DNA of 64,000 nucleotides from Thermanaeromonas sp. C210 (GTDB lineage Bacteria > Bacillota > DSM-521 > Neomoorellales > Neomoorellaceae): NCBI RefSeq assembly GCF_013167955.1, contig NZ_BLWF01000001.1:62001-126000 (forward strand), read 5' to 3'. Shown here in pieces: positions 26,801-35,503 of this stretch; position 1 is the stretch's first letter; every line of letters starts with the position of its first letter. The notes beneath the pieces were generated by a model, which worked only from the letters and a program-made list of their open reading frames with translations, searched no databases and had not been told where the DNA came from. The position numbers were made by a program, and so were the translations under genes.

Positions 26801-26985
26801 TGCCCCTGGCCATAGGGCGGGGCGAGGGTTCCGAAATGGAGGCTCCCCTGGCCACGGCCGTAAGCGGAGGGCTGCTGGCTTCGACGGTACTGACCCTGGT
26901 GCTGGTGCCCGTGCTCTACACCGTTCTCGAAGACCTGATACAGAAGCTGCCCCGGCTGCGCCGCCGGGCCGGGCTCGGGGCCTGA
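23869..26985 (+). CDS. RND-family efflux permease (AcrB/SwrC-like)
   Basis: A 1038-aa proton-driven multidrug exporter with twelve predicted membrane helices and two large extracytoplasmic loops. The proton-relay aspartates are in GRIVDDAIVVFDNIYRH (about residue 400). The second helical block includes LGVIMLAGIVLSNAIVLVDY. It is directly coupled to the adaptor. A TolC-family gene is present at 41176 but not in this operon. Confidence 0.95.
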   Translation: MNWIRFAVKRPVAVAMAVLVALLLGVVALTRLPIDLLPEMNLPYAAVITSYAGAGPEEVEKTISKPLEDVLGTVQGVKNIRSMSMLGTSILVLEFEWGTNMDMATLDMREKIDLIQGLLPDGADKPTVFKMDPNMMPVMTLAVRGETDEQSLKDLAENVIKRRLERLEGVAAVDITGGLTREIQVLVFPERLQAFGLSLTQILQALQMENTTFAAGKVEDAGKEVLVRVTGEFEDLDQIRQVTLTTPTGATVRLGDVAEVRDGQAERSGVALLDGRPSVGISIQKQTSGNTVAISRAVKKALQEMSSELPRGVVVEPVIDTAKYIESAINAIYRDMFVGSLLAMALILLFLRNIRSTLVIGLTIPVSVITTFVLLYFDRLTLNIITLGGLSLGIGRIVDDAIVVFDNIYRHRQLGEDPETAAINGSLEVANAVVAATLTTVAVFLPVAFIEGLASQLFTPMALVVAFSLLASLVVALTVTPMLAARILAGPLPREEETARDWRHAILSGAWLVRLSNFYRRVLVWSLGHRKAVLLLTAAIFLAGVALIPAVGVEFLPPADEGSISITVELPKGTLLSETQKVADRVVALVREEPEVKSIYQVVGGSGGQVQLLAGETPEMASINVTLVDLEERRRSSEEVAAAIREKVQKIPGAKITVTAVSALMSAGGMSQAPVQVDIHGEDLDTLKALSEEVRRAVAAVPGTTAVESSFTRGRPQVEVVVDREKAALFNLNAAQVGNTVATAVGGKVATRYRVGGDEYDVRVQLPAASRQDLADLENLLIPTPSGAQVPLKEVAEFRMSTTPTTINRYNQDRVASVTANITGRPLGDVMRDVAARMEQINLPPGYEIEYTGQNQMLLETFGQLGVALLMAVILVYMIMAAQFESLFDPFIIMFSIPVSLTGVVLALLLTGRTFSVTAFLGVIMLAGIVLSNAIVLVDYIKLLRRQGMPREEAVLTAGATRLRPILLTAFTTILAMLPLAIGRGEGSEMEAPLATAVSGGLLASTVLTLVLVPVLYTVLEDLIQKLPRLRRRAGLGA

Positions 26986-27012
26986 GGTCCCGGCCCCTTT
27001 AGGGAGGCCCGG

Positions 27013-27684
27013 ATGGAGTTCGGAATGCGGTCCGCCCGGGCAGCCTGGGGAGAAATGAGGCGAAGGGGTATGCTGTTCGGCGAAGTAGGCAGAGAAGAGG
27101 ATAAGCGCCACCGCATCCTGGGGGCCGCAGCCCGGGTCTTCGCGGCGCGGGGATATCAACAGGCCAAGATGGAAGAAATCGCCCTGGAAGCCGGGGTGGG
27201 GAAGGGCACCCTCTACGAATACTTCCCCAGCAAGAAGGAGCTCTTCCGCCAGATGGTGGCCTACCTTTTTACCACCCATTCCCGCTACCTTCGGACCCTG
27301 TGCCGGTCGGACCTCCCTCTGGCCGCCTTCCTGGAACGGCTCTTCCGGGACGCCGTGGAGTTCATGAGGGAGCACCGCCTCCTGGCCCAGATCCTCCTCG
27401 CCGACCATCCCTTCCTGGGGGAGGAAGGCGCCCGGTTTTTCTGGGACATAAAGGAGCAGATCGTGGCCCATTTGAGCGCGTACGCCCGACGGAAGATAGA
27501 AGGCGGGGAAATGCGCCCCCTGGAGCCCCAGCTGGTGGCCGCCGTCATCCTCCACACCCTGGGGGCCCTCGGCTACTACCTGCTGGTGAAGGGCGAGTTG
27601 GACCGGGAGGAGAGCAGGGAGGGGGTGGAAGGCCTGGTACGGGGGGTGCGGGACGTCCTCCTGTACGGCCTGGGACGCTCCTGA
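27013..27684 (+). CDS. TetR-family repressor of the efflux operon
   Basis: A 223-aa regulator with a TetR helix-turn-helix: ILGAAARVFAARGYQQAKME, then GVGKGTLYEYFPSKKELFRQ. The C-terminal helices form the ligand pocket. It is 28 bp after the pump gene, so it is in the same transcript. It likely binds the palindrome at 22567-22604 and controls the operon by feedback. ATG 27013 follows AGGGAGG; ATG 27070 is an alternative. Confidence 0.9.
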   Translation: MEFGMRSARAAWGEMRRRGMLFGEVGREEDKRHRILGAAARVFAARGYQQAKMEEIALEAGVGKGTLYEYFPSKKELFRQMVAYLFTTHSRYLRTLCRSDLPLAAFLERLFRDAVEFMREHRLLAQILLADHPFLGEEGARFFWDIKEQIVAHLSAYARRKIEGGEMRPLEPQLVAAVILHTLGALGYYLLVKGELDREESREGVEGLVRGVRDVLLYGLGRS

Positions 27685-28065
27685 AGCAGGGGCTCCGGGA
27701 TGGCCCGGAGCGGGGGGAGCATCCAGCCCGAGGCGCGGGCTGCGGGTTGGTTCGGGGCGGAGCATCCGGCCGGAGGTGGGGCCTGCGGGCCGGTCCGGCC
27801 GCAGGGGAGAATTACCATAGTTGCCCGGACACCGGCTGACCCGTCCGCGGGGGAAAACCGCCCGGGCGCCCGGCCGCGAAAGGCCCCGGCCGGCCAATAC
27901 CTAACCCGGCGGCCCCTGTGCTCAGGAGCCGCCATAAGGAACGGTTCCCCGGGCGGGCCTGTAGCCCGATTGCCGGAAAATCCGACGCTTTATGTAAACT
28001 CACCCGCCGCCCTCCCCTACCGGCCCTGCCGGCTGAAGGAGGGCCGGGGAAGACGACCCGCGCGA
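27685..28065. other. GC-rich intergenic region
   Basis: No gene is supported. A perfect 8-bp hairpin (GCTCCGGG/CCCGGAGC, 27692-27711) follows tetR but lacks a T-run; it may still end or stabilise the operon transcript. Confidence 0.45.
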
Positions 28066-28112
28066 TAAAAAATAGGGCAGCCGCCGTGGAAACATCCGGC
28101 GCCGCCCTTACT
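28066..28112 (-). terminator. Terminator of the 57-aa minus-strand gene
   Basis: On the minus strand a stem beginning AGGGCGGC pairs with GCTGCCCT, followed by ATTTTTTAT. Confidence 0.7.
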
Positions 28113-28119
28113 CCCCGGC

Positions 28120-28293
28120 CTAGACGACCTTGCGCTTCGGCAGGCGGGGATGCTTGGTCTTGCCTACTTCGATCTGCTCGTCGATGTCCATGATCCGCAC
28201 CAGGATCTCGGCGCGGTCCCGGGGTGAAGCATGTACCCACTGCTCCAGGAGCGCCCTTCTCTCACGGAGGAGACTGCGCTGGATGTCCTTCAC
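28120..28293 (-). CDS. Small hypothetical protein, 57 aa
   Basis: A 57-residue, highly charged and mostly helical protein starting VKDIQRSLLRERRALLEQWV and ending in a basic tail KHPRLPKRKVV. GTG start with GGGAGG 8 nt upstream, a good promoter at 28355-28384 and a strong terminator support it as a real monocistronic gene. The amphipathic helices suggest a protein- or nucleic-acid-binding role, but the family is not recognised. Confidence 0.7.
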   Translation of the reverse strand: MKDIQRSLLRERRALLEQWVHASPRDRAEILVRIMDIDEQIEVGKTKHPRLPKRKVV

Positions 28294-28354
28294 AGAAGTA
28301 CCCTCCCTTCAAGAAGAGGTTCGATATTAAGTATCTCTAATTTCTCTCCTAATT

Positions 28355-28384
28355 ATTATAGCATAAAGGACGAGACTTTGTGAA
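28355..28384 (-). promoter_or_regulatory. Promoter of the 57-aa gene
   Basis: On the minus strand TTCACA and TATAAT are separated by 18 bp in an AT-rich patch. Confidence 0.65.
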
Positions 28385-28600
28385 TTATTTCTTGAAAAAA
28401 AAGTATGAAAAATATGCTTTACCGGTCTGTTCTTTTTAACGGTGGAAAGTCCCCGCCTTTCCGGAGCCCTCCGGCCGGAGGCGGAAGGAATATGGGCTTT
28501 TGTGTCGAAGAGAGATTCAGTTCCGGTAGAAGGGAGGCAGCAGCGTCCCCGGCCGAGGCCGGGAAGAAACGGCGCTGCACCCTTAGTGGGTGGGAGAAGA

Positions 28601-29257
28601 GTGCAGAGCAAGCGCAGGATTCTGTGGTTTGCGGCCGCCCTCATCCTGGCCCTGGGCTGGTACCTGGCGGACGGTTACTGGGGTGGCCGGGAAGTACACG
28701 CCGGGGGTCCCCTTCCTGGCAGCAGCGAGGATCCCCTGGTGACCAAGTCTTATGTAGACGACAAAATACAGCAGCTCCAGAAAGCCCTGGAGCAGGCCCA
28801 AACGCGCCTCAACACCCTGGAGGGGGAGCTGGCAGCCCTTAAGAAGAAGCTCTCAGAAGCGCCGGCCGCCGGCGCCACGCAGGTTATCCTGACCATCGGG
28901 AGCCGGACCGCCTTTGTCAACGGCACGCCGGTCGAGCTCCCGGTGGCCCCCTTCCAGGACGCGGCCAGCGGTACCGCCATGGTACCCTTCCGTTTTGTGG
29001 GAGAATCCCTGGGGGCTGCGGTCAGCTACGACGGCCGGTCCCAGGAGGTTAATTATGCCCTGGGATCCCGCAAGGTTGTCCTCAAGCCAGGTTCCCTCCA
29101 GGCCGATATTAACGGGGTGATGGAGACGCTGCCGTCAGCGCCCCGCCTGGTGAACGGGATTACCATGGTCCCCCTGCGGGTGGTGAGCCAGGGCTTGGGG
29201 GCTGAGGTTAGCTGGCACGCTGCCGCGCGGGCCATTACCATTACCCTCATCAACTGA
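28601..29257 (+). CDS. Copper amine oxidase N-terminal (stalk) domain protein
   Basis: A 218-aa exported protein: N-terminal membrane helix (about residues 6-25), a coiled coil (about 45-80), and a copper-amine-oxidase-N-like domain with two repeats (MVPFRFVGESLGAAVSYDGR and MVPLRVVSQGLGAEVSWHAA). In spore-forming clostridia such domains are attached to many cell-surface proteins and probably act in wall or matrix interaction rather than catalysis. GTG 28601 follows a GGGAG site. The LCP gene starts 75 bp later. Confidence 0.85.
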   Translation: MQSKRRILWFAAALILALGWYLADGYWGGREVHAGGPLPGSSEDPLVTKSYVDDKIQQLQKALEQAQTRLNTLEGELAALKKKLSEAPAAGATQVILTIGSRTAFVNGTPVELPVAPFQDAASGTAMVPFRFVGESLGAAVSYDGRSQEVNYALGSRKVVLKPGSLQADINGVMETLPSAPRLVNGITMVPLRVVSQGLGAEVSWHAAARAITITLIN

Positions 29258-29332
29258 GGTTTCCGGCCGACCGCAGAGGCCCGGTTAGCTCCCTGCCACC
29301 TCTGACCGGGGCTGCCGTAGGAGGCTTAACAC

Positions 29333-30295
29333 ATGAAAAACGGATATACCGATAGAGAATTTTGGGGAGAGGCTCAGGACCAGGCCCGTCCGGCCAGGAG
29401 GGGAAGCCTCTTTTTTAGGGTTTTGATCCTGGCTTTCCTCAGCCTCATAACCTTTGCCGGGTTCGGCTTGGCCGGCTACCGGCTGGCGGCCCACTGGCTG
29501 GGGGCGCCCACGGCCCTGGGGGGAACCACCGATCCTGTTCCTCCGGAAGAACCCCGGATCCTTCCCCGCGCCGTGCTCCTCATAGGGGTGGACGCCAGGC
29601 AGGAAAAGGAGCCCTCCCGTTCCGATACCATAATGGTGGCCTTTTTGGATGAGGCCGGCCGCCGGATAGATATCCTCTCCATCCCCCGGGACAGCTACGT
29701 GCGAATTCCCGGTCACGGTTCGGATAAGATCAATGCCGCCCACGCCTTCGGGGGGCCCGAGCTCCTCATGGAAACCGTAAACAGCCTCCTGGGTACGAGG
29801 GTTGCCAAGTATGTGGAGGTGGATTTCCAGGGCTTTGAAAAAATAGTGGACACCCTGGGCGGGGTGGATATCGAAGTAGATAAGCGCATGTACTACCCGG
29901 AGGAGGGAATTGACCTCCAGGCCGGCTTCCAGCATTTAAACGGCCGGGATGCCTTGAGCTACGTCCGCTTTCGCAACGACCCGGAAGGCGACATAACCCG
30001 CATAGGCCGCCAGCAGAAATTCCTCAAGGCCATGCTGGAACAGGCCTTTAAACTCAGCACCATCCCCAAAATACCCCGCCTGGTGAGCGACCTCAACAAA
30101 TATGTGCAGACCAACCTCAGCACGGCGGAGATGGTCAGCCTGGCCTTGTTCCTCAAAGACCTGGACAGCAGCACCGTGGTGACCCACACGGTCCCGGGCG
30201 AGGGCAAGTACATCAATGGGATCAGCTACTGGGTCATCGACGAAGAGAAGCTAGAAGAGGTCCTCAACTCCATTCCCGGCCTGAAGGGGAGGTAG
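29333..30295 (+). CDS. LytR-CpsA-Psr (LCP) family cell-wall polymer ligase
   Basis: A 320-aa membrane-anchored enzyme that attaches teichoic-acid-like or capsular polymers from lipid carriers to peptidoglycan. One N-terminal helix (about residues 25-50), then LLIGVDARQEKEPSRSDTIM, DILSIPRDSYVRIPGHGSDK (with the conserved Arg), and FRNDPEGDITRIGRQQKFLK. ATG start after an AGGAGGC site. It is followed after 7 bp by a TagA-type glycosyltransferase, which fits polymer assembly. Confidence 0.94.
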   Translation: MKNGYTDREFWGEAQDQARPARRGSLFFRVLILAFLSLITFAGFGLAGYRLAAHWLGAPTALGGTTDPVPPEEPRILPRAVLLIGVDARQEKEPSRSDTIMVAFLDEAGRRIDILSIPRDSYVRIPGHGSDKINAAHAFGGPELLMETVNSLLGTRVAKYVEVDFQGFEKIVDTLGGVDIEVDKRMYYPEEGIDLQAGFQHLNGRDALSYVRFRNDPEGDITRIGRQQKFLKAMLEQAFKLSTIPKIPRLVSDLNKYVQTNLSTAEMVSLALFLKDLDSSTVVTHTVPGEGKYINGISYWVIDEEKLEEVLNSIPGLKGR

Positions 30296-30302
30296 AGCGC
30301 CC

Positions 30303-31070
30303 ATGTCCTGCACCGGGCCGGTCCGCCGGATACTGGGCTGCCGCCTGGACGGGCCCACCCTGGCCGGGGCCCTGGACTTAATTCGCGACTTCATAGCTTC
30401 GGGCCGGCCTCACCAGATCGTCACCCTCAACGCCGAGATGGCCTACCGTGCCTCGGAGGACGCGCTGCTCAGGGACATCATCAACCGGGCCGCCCTGGTA
30501 ACTCCTGATGGCGCCGGCGTCGTCTGGGCCTCGCGCCTCCTGGGTTCGCCGGTGCCCGAGAGGGTGGCCGGCGTGGACCTGGTGGAAGGGCTGGCCGCTC
30601 GGGCCGCCCGGGAGGGATGGCGGCTCTTTTTGTACGGCGCCGCTCCCGGCGTGGCCGAAAAAGCCCGGGAGAGGCTCCTCGCCCGGTACCCCTCCCTGGC
30701 CATCACCGGTACCGCCCACGGCTACCTTTCCCCGGCGGAAGAGAGGGAACTCCTGGCCCGGCTGCGGCAGGCGCGGCCGGACGTTCTCCTGGTGGCCTTG
30801 GGATCGCCGCGCCAGGAATACTGGATCGACCGGCACCTTAAGGAGCTGGGCATTCCGGTGGCCATGGGGGTGGGCGGTACCCTGGACGTCCTGGCGGGGG
30901 AGGTGTCCCGGGCCCCCCGGTGGATGCAGCGCCTGGGCCTGGAGTGGCTTTACCGCGTGGCCCAGGATCCCCGGAGGGTCAAAAGGGTGCTGGCCCTTCC
31001 GAAGTTTATATTGAAGGTAGGGGGACAGGCCCTTAAGGCCCGTATCAAGGATGCCAGGCCTGCACCTTAA
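30303..31070 (+). CDS. WecG/TagA/CpsF-family glycosyltransferase
   Basis: A 255-aa enzyme of the family that adds N-acetylmannosamine (or a similar sugar) to undecaprenyl-linked GlcNAc at the start of teichoic-acid-like polymers. Typical motifs are IVTLNAEMAYRASEDALLRD, TPDGAGVVWASRLLGSPVPE, LFLYGAAPGVAEKARERL and LGSPRQEYWIDRHL. The Asp in the TPDG motif is the catalytic residue in TagA. It is coupled to the LCP ligase upstream. Confidence 0.94.
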   Translation: MSCTGPVRRILGCRLDGPTLAGALDLIRDFIASGRPHQIVTLNAEMAYRASEDALLRDIINRAALVTPDGAGVVWASRLLGSPVPERVAGVDLVEGLAARAAREGWRLFLYGAAPGVAEKARERLLARYPSLAITGTAHGYLSPAEERELLARLRQARPDVLLVALGSPRQEYWIDRHLKELGIPVAMGVGGTLDVLAGEVSRAPRWMQRLGLEWLYRVAQDPRRVKRVLALPKFILKVGGQALKARIKDARPAP

Positions 31071-31138
31071 GGCAGGCCTCCCCTGCTTTACCAGGCAAAG
31101 AAGGCTCCCGACTACCCCCACCATGCAAGGAGGTCCCC

Positions 31139-34100
31139 ATGCGGCGAAAAACCGGCGGCCCTCCAAGGGTCAAAGCGGCCCTGGCCCTGCTGGGCCTTTT
31201 CCTTTTGACCTGGACTTTGCGCGTACATATTCGGACGAATACATCTTTCTTGAGCGACCGGGCGGCCCACCTCACCGGTGTCGGAGCGGTCGCGGCACCG
31301 GGGGTGGTTCTGCCCGAAGGCCTGACCGGCCGCGGCCAGATCATCGGCCTGGCCGATAGCGGCCTGGACGCCGGTCGCCCCGACGACATTCATCCCGACC
31401 TGCAGTCCTCCCCGGGCGCCTTCCCCAAGGTGGTCATGCTCAAGAGCTGGGCCGGCCGGAGCGTGCCCGACGACCCTACGGGCCACGGCACCCACCTGGC
31501 AGGCCTCATAGCGGGCACCGGGGCCGCCTCGGGGGGCAAGTACCGGGGCATCGCTCCGGATGCCGGCCTCTACTTTCAGGCCCTGCTGGACGAGGAGGGT
31601 AAAATCTCCGTTCCCCCGGATCTGGAGGACCTCTTCCGGCCCGCCTACGCTGCCGGAGTCCGGGTCCACGTGAACGGCTGGGGTGGAGGTTCTAACCGGT
31701 ACTCCTCCTCCAGCCGCCAGGTGGACGCCTTTGTCCGCTCCCACCTCGACTTTCTCCCCATTTTCAGCGCCGGCAACGGGGGCCCCGTGGCGGGGACGCT
31801 AACCGCCGAGGCCAACAGCAAGAACGCCCTGGTGGTGGGGGCGGCCCAGTCCGTCCGCCCGGCCTTAAGCCCCGACGCCCAGGACGCCTCCTCTCCCGCG
31901 TTCTTTTCCAGCCGGGGCCCGGCCGGGGACGGCCGCTTAAAGCCCGACCTCCTGGCCCCGGGGGCCGGCCTGGTAGGCCCGCGCTCGCGCCTGGTGGAGG
32001 GTAACTTCCCCGCCCACTCCGGCTACAGCCTGCAGAGCGGCACCAGCCAGGCCGCGGCCGTGGCCGGGGGAGCGGCCGCCCTCCTGCGCCAGTACCTCCA
32101 GGAGAAGGGAATACAGGAACCCTCGGCCGCCCTTCTTAAGGCGGCCCTCATCAACGGCGCCCGGCCCGCGGCTTCCGGGTCCGACCCGCCCGGCAGCGCC
32201 TGGGGCCTCCTAGACCTGGCCGGCACCGTCCTGGCCCTGGAAGAGGGCGCCATGCAGCTTGCGGACGAGGTTCGCGGCCTGCAAGAGGGCGAAACGGCCG
32301 AGTTTGAACTAGAGATAACCAATCCCCAGGCGCCCCTCAAGGTGACCCTGGTCTGGACCGACCCTCCTGCGCCGGCCGGGGCGGACAGGGCTCTGGTCAA
32401 CGACCTGGACCTGGTGGTGATCGGTCCCGACGGCCGGGAATACCTGGGCAATGACGCCGACGGGGAGGGCCGGCCCGACCGCCTTAACAACGTAGAACAA
32501 ATTTACATAACACAACCCCCCGCCGGACACTACACCATCAAAGTCATCGCCTCGGCTGTCGCCCAGGGCGCGGTGGCGGGCTCGGGCTCGCCCCGCCAGG
32601 ATTTCGCCCTGGCCTACGGCCAGCTCCTGCCCCGGGGTGTGCTGGCCGGTTTTTCTCCGGCCGGGAAGCTCCGGCTGAGCGACGGCCGGGAAATAGAATG
32701 GCCGGCCGGGAACATCATAAATGTGGTGGACGGGCAGAGGGTGCCCGCCGATAAGGACCACCTCCTGCCCGGGGCCGACGTATACCTGGGCAGCCGCACC
32801 GTCTACGTTGTGGGCGCCACCTGGCAGGGAGCCGGCCTCCAGCCCCTGGCCACCTCCCGGGGGGACATGCTGGTGGAGATCGGCCGGGAGCTGCGGGAAG
32901 GCGGGTTCTACCTTAATCCCGCGGCCGGGAGCAACGTCTTCCTGGACGGCCGGCCTGCCGACCTGGAAAGCCTCCCTCCCGGCGTGGACGTTTCCGCCAC
33001 CCTCAATCCTTCCACGGGCACCCTCTGGACGGTGGAGGCCCGGGCCGTATTGAAAGAGGGGCTGGTGGCCGAAGTGAACCCGGAGGAGAACACCTTGCGG
33101 CTCCTCCACGACGATCAGATCTACCGCCTTTCCTCCCGGGTAGCCGTCTCTTTCGCCGACCGCCTGCACGGCTCGGCCCTGGCCGACCTGCCCTTCGGGG
33201 CGGCGGACAAGGGTGAGGTGGAGCAGATATGGCCCGGGATGGCCGTAGAGCTGGCCCTATCCTCCCGGAGCGGGGAGGTGGTGTACCTGGCGGTAAAGCG
33301 GGACCTCGTGGTGGGCCGCATCGCCTCCGTAGATGCCTCCGCCGGCCGGCTGGTGCTGGAAACCGGAGCCTCCCTCAAAGTTTTCCCCGGAGCCCCCCTG
33401 GAGCGGGACGGCCGCGAGGCGGGGCTTGAAGAGTTAAAGCCGGGCGACTGGGTCCGGGCCGTCACCCTGCCGGAGGCGGACACCGCGGTGGCCCTCCGGG
33501 CCTACAGCCGGGTCCTCTACGGCCGGGTGATTTACGTCAGCCGGGACCGGGACCTTCTATACCTAATCGACAGCCGTAACGACTTCCACCTCCTGCGCCT
33601 AGGGTCCGCGGCCCATATTTACCGCTGGGGCCTCTGGGCGGGCCGGGAGGCCGTCAGCCCCGGCGACTGGGTCCGGGTAATCCTGGATCCCCAAGAAGAT
33701 GAGATATGGCGGATTGACGTGGCCCCGGTGGCCGGGGAGAAGAAGGGCGTCCTGGCGGGCTGGGACCGCGACGACGGCCTCCTCCGCCTGGCCGACGGCA
33801 CCTCCTACCCCGCCTCCCGGGCCACCCTGGTGACCCTGGGGGGCTACCCGGTCCCGGTGGAGGACCTCCCGGCGGGCCTCACGGCCCAGGTGGTGTACCT
33901 CCAAGCCCCCGGCACCCCGGTGCTCGCCCAGGTGGCGGCCGAAGTCCCTGCGTCGTCCCCGCCCCCGGAGCTCAAGTTTTCGGTGATCGGCCGGGGCGAG
34001 GGGGTGTACCTGGGCGGCACCACTACCGCCGACCGCCTTTACCTCTACCGTGAAGACGGACGACGGGAGGACGTGATCCCCGGCGCCGGAGGCTACTTCG

Positions 34101-34744
34101 CCCATGAAATAGAGCCGGGCCCCGCGGGAGAAACCTGCCTCCTGGTGGCCCTGGACCGGCGCACTGGAGCCGTAACCGGCGCCAGGGTGGAGCTGGGCCC
34201 CGGCGGCCCTTCCTTCTGGGACATTGCCGGCCACTGGGCGGAGGAGGACATCCGGCTCCTGGCCCGGCAGGGCCTCCTGGCGGGCTTTGAGGACGGCAGC
34301 TTCCGGCCGGACCTGCCTGTTACCAGGGCGGAGTTCGTAGCCCTGCTGGTCCGTCTGGCCGGCTGGCCGGTGGCGCCTTCCCCCGAGCTGCCCTTTACCG
34401 ATGCGGCCGAGATTCCCTCCTGGGCCCGGGGGGTGGTGGCCGCCGCCCGTGAGCGGGGCCTTGTGGTGGGCTTTGAAGACGGCACCTTCCGGGCCGGCCT
34501 CCCCGTTACCCGGGCCGAAGCCGCCGCCCTCCTGGTGCGCTATCTGGGCGACCGGGCACCTTCCCCGGCCCTTGACCTCCCCTTCAGGGATTGGCACCAG
34601 GCGCCTTCCTGGAGCCGGGAGGTTCTGGCCCGGGCCTTTGCCGCCGGGTTGCTCCGGGGGACGGCCCCGGATGTATTGTCCCCCCTGTCTTCCCTTACCC
34701 GGGCCCAGACCGCCGCGGTCTTAAGGCGCCTTGCGGGATTGTAG
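31139..34744 (+). CDS. S8 subtilisin-like protease with three C-terminal SLH domains
   Basis: A 1201-aa surface protease. It has an N-terminal membrane/signal helix (residues 12-26). The catalytic triad is Asp73 (LADSGLD), His116 (GHGTHLAG) and Ser303 (SGTSQAAA), with the oxyanion Asn in SAGNGG. A P-domain-like beta region follows (VTLVWTDPPAPAGADRALVN), then a long middle of repeated beta modules (about 480-1010) and three SLH repeats (about 1025-1200; FWDIAGHWAEEDIRLLARQG is the first). SLH domains hold proteins on pyruvylated wall polymers, which fits the LCP/TagA neighbours. Confidence 0.93.
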   Translation: MRRKTGGPPRVKAALALLGLFLLTWTLRVHIRTNTSFLSDRAAHLTGVGAVAAPGVVLPEGLTGRGQIIGLADSGLDAGRPDDIHPDLQSSPGAFPKVVMLKSWAGRSVPDDPTGHGTHLAGLIAGTGAASGGKYRGIAPDAGLYFQALLDEEGKISVPPDLEDLFRPAYAAGVRVHVNGWGGGSNRYSSSSRQVDAFVRSHLDFLPIFSAGNGGPVAGTLTAEANSKNALVVGAAQSVRPALSPDAQDASSPAFFSSRGPAGDGRLKPDLLAPGAGLVGPRSRLVEGNFPAHSGYSLQSGTSQAAAVAGGAAALLRQYLQEKGIQEPSAALLKAALINGARPAASGSDPPGSAWGLLDLAGTVLALEEGAMQLADEVRGLQEGETAEFELEITNPQAPLKVTLVWTDPPAPAGADRALVNDLDLVVIGPDGREYLGNDADGEGRPDRLNNVEQIYITQPPAGHYTIKVIASAVAQGAVAGSGSPRQDFALAYGQLLPRGVLAGFSPAGKLRLSDGREIEWPAGNIINVVDGQRVPADKDHLLPGADVYLGSRTVYVVGATWQGAGLQPLATSRGDMLVEIGRELREGGFYLNPAAGSNVFLDGRPADLESLPPGVDVSATLNPSTGTLWTVEARAVLKEGLVAEVNPEENTLRLLHDDQIYRLSSRVAVSFADRLHGSALADLPFGAADKGEVEQIWPGMAVELALSSRSGEVVYLAVKRDLVVGRIASVDASAGRLVLETGASLKVFPGAPLERDGREAGLEELKPGDWVRAVTLPEADTAVALRAYSRVLYGRVIYVSRDRDLLYLIDSRNDFHLLRLGSAAHIYRWGLWAGREAVSPGDWVRVILDPQEDEIWRIDVAPVAGEKKGVLAGWDRDDGLLRLADGTSYPASRATLVTLGGYPVPVEDLPAGLTAQVVYLQAPGTPVLAQVAAEVPASSPPPELKFSVIGRGEGVYLGGTTTADRLYLYREDGRREDVIPGAGGYFAHEIEPGPAGETCLLVALDRRTGAVTGARVELGPGGPSFWDIAGHWAEEDIRLLARQGLLAGFEDGSFRPDLPVTRAEFVALLVRLAGWPVAPSPELPFTDAAEIPSWARGVVAAARERGLVVGFEDGTFRAGLPVTRAEAAALLVRYLGDRAPSPALDLPFRDWHQAPSWSREVLARAFAAGLLRGTAPDVLSPLSSLTRAQTAAVLRRLAGL

Positions 34745-34767
34745 GGGCTGCTGCCCGGTGGTATAAT
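34739..34767 (+). promoter_or_regulatory. Possible promoter upstream of MITE B2
   Basis: A perfect TATAAT lies 17 bp after a weak TTGTAG, just after the protease stop codon. It would read through MITE copy B2 toward the MNT-HEPN genes. Confidence 0.4.
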
Positions 34768-34802
34768 GTAGAAAAATCGGCAGGGTATGCCGGGTGCACA
34801 CA

Positions 34803-35069
34803 CTGAGTTTTCGCCACTTTTAGAGGGGGGAAGCCTGCCTTGGCTTGAAAGCGAGCGACTAAACCCGAGCGGTTGCCAAACTTCACGAAGACGAAAAGCG
34901 GAGGCGGACCCGAGGCCAGGGATGGCCGAGGCCGGCAACTGAGACAGGATGTCGAATTTGCCGGGAAGTCCGCCGGAGCTTGAGGCTGAGTGATAGTTTG
35001 GCCCGCGAGGGTTTCTGGAGCGAGCGAAAGCCAAGGTAGGCCTAGGCTCGAAAGTGGGGATGCGCGAGG
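34803..35069 (+). mobile_element. Non-coding MITE-like element, subfamily B, copy B2
   Basis: A 267-bp element closely matching B1 along its whole length (shared blocks include TGCCAAACTTCACGAAG and GAGACAGGATGTCGAATTTG). Left end CTGAGTTTTCGCCAC, right end AAAGTGGGGATGCGCGAGG. Flanks are TGCACACA and TGTACGCA (6 of 8), consistent with an old 8-bp duplication. Confidence 0.82.
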
Positions 35070-35185
35070 TGTACGCACGCTTTGCCCGGAGGGGGCCCGC
35101 CCGCGAACGCCCCTTCACCCGGCTCCGGGGCGGGGTGCTGCCCGGGCTTAACGTCTAATTTTTGCGCCCTGACGGGGAGATAAAG

Positions 35186-35503
35186 GTGAACAAAATGTTA
35201 GAACTCATCCTGGCCAGAGTCCGCGAGGCCGCCGACCCGGACAAAGTCATTCTCTTCGGCTCCCGCAGCCGGGGAGACGACAGCCCCGAAAGCGACTACG
35301 ACCTCCTGGTCATCAAACAAGGGGTTAAGAACCGGCGGGCCCTGGCCCGGGAGATATACAGGAAACTGGCCGGGCTCCCGGTATCGGTAGACATAATAGT
35401 GGAGACGCCGGAAGGGGTGGAGAAGTACCGTCACACCGCGGGCTTCGTCTACCGGGAAGCTCTGAAGGGGATCGTCGTCTATGAAAAGAAACCGGAAGGA
35501 TAA
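35186..35503 (+). CDS. mntA: MNT-type nucleotidyltransferase (antitoxin of MNT-HEPN pair)
   Basis: A 105-aa minimal nucleotidyltransferase. The pol-beta signature is complete: VILFGSRSRGDDSPESDYDL, giving GSRSRGD and DxD metal ligands. In type VII systems the MNT antitoxin AMPylates a tyrosine of the HEPN toxin. The start is GTG 35186 or ATG 35195; both follow a GGGGAG/AAAGGTG site. It overlaps the HEPN gene by 23 bp. Confidence 0.85.
   Translation: MNKMLELILARVREAADPDKVILFGSRSRGDDSPESDYDLLVIKQGVKNRRALAREIYRKLAGLPVSVDIIVETPEGVEKYRHTAGFVYREALKGIVVYEKKPEG

Noticed and set aside
27700-28060. Open frames between tetR and the 57-aa gene
   Set aside because: Compositionally biased translations and no initiation signals.
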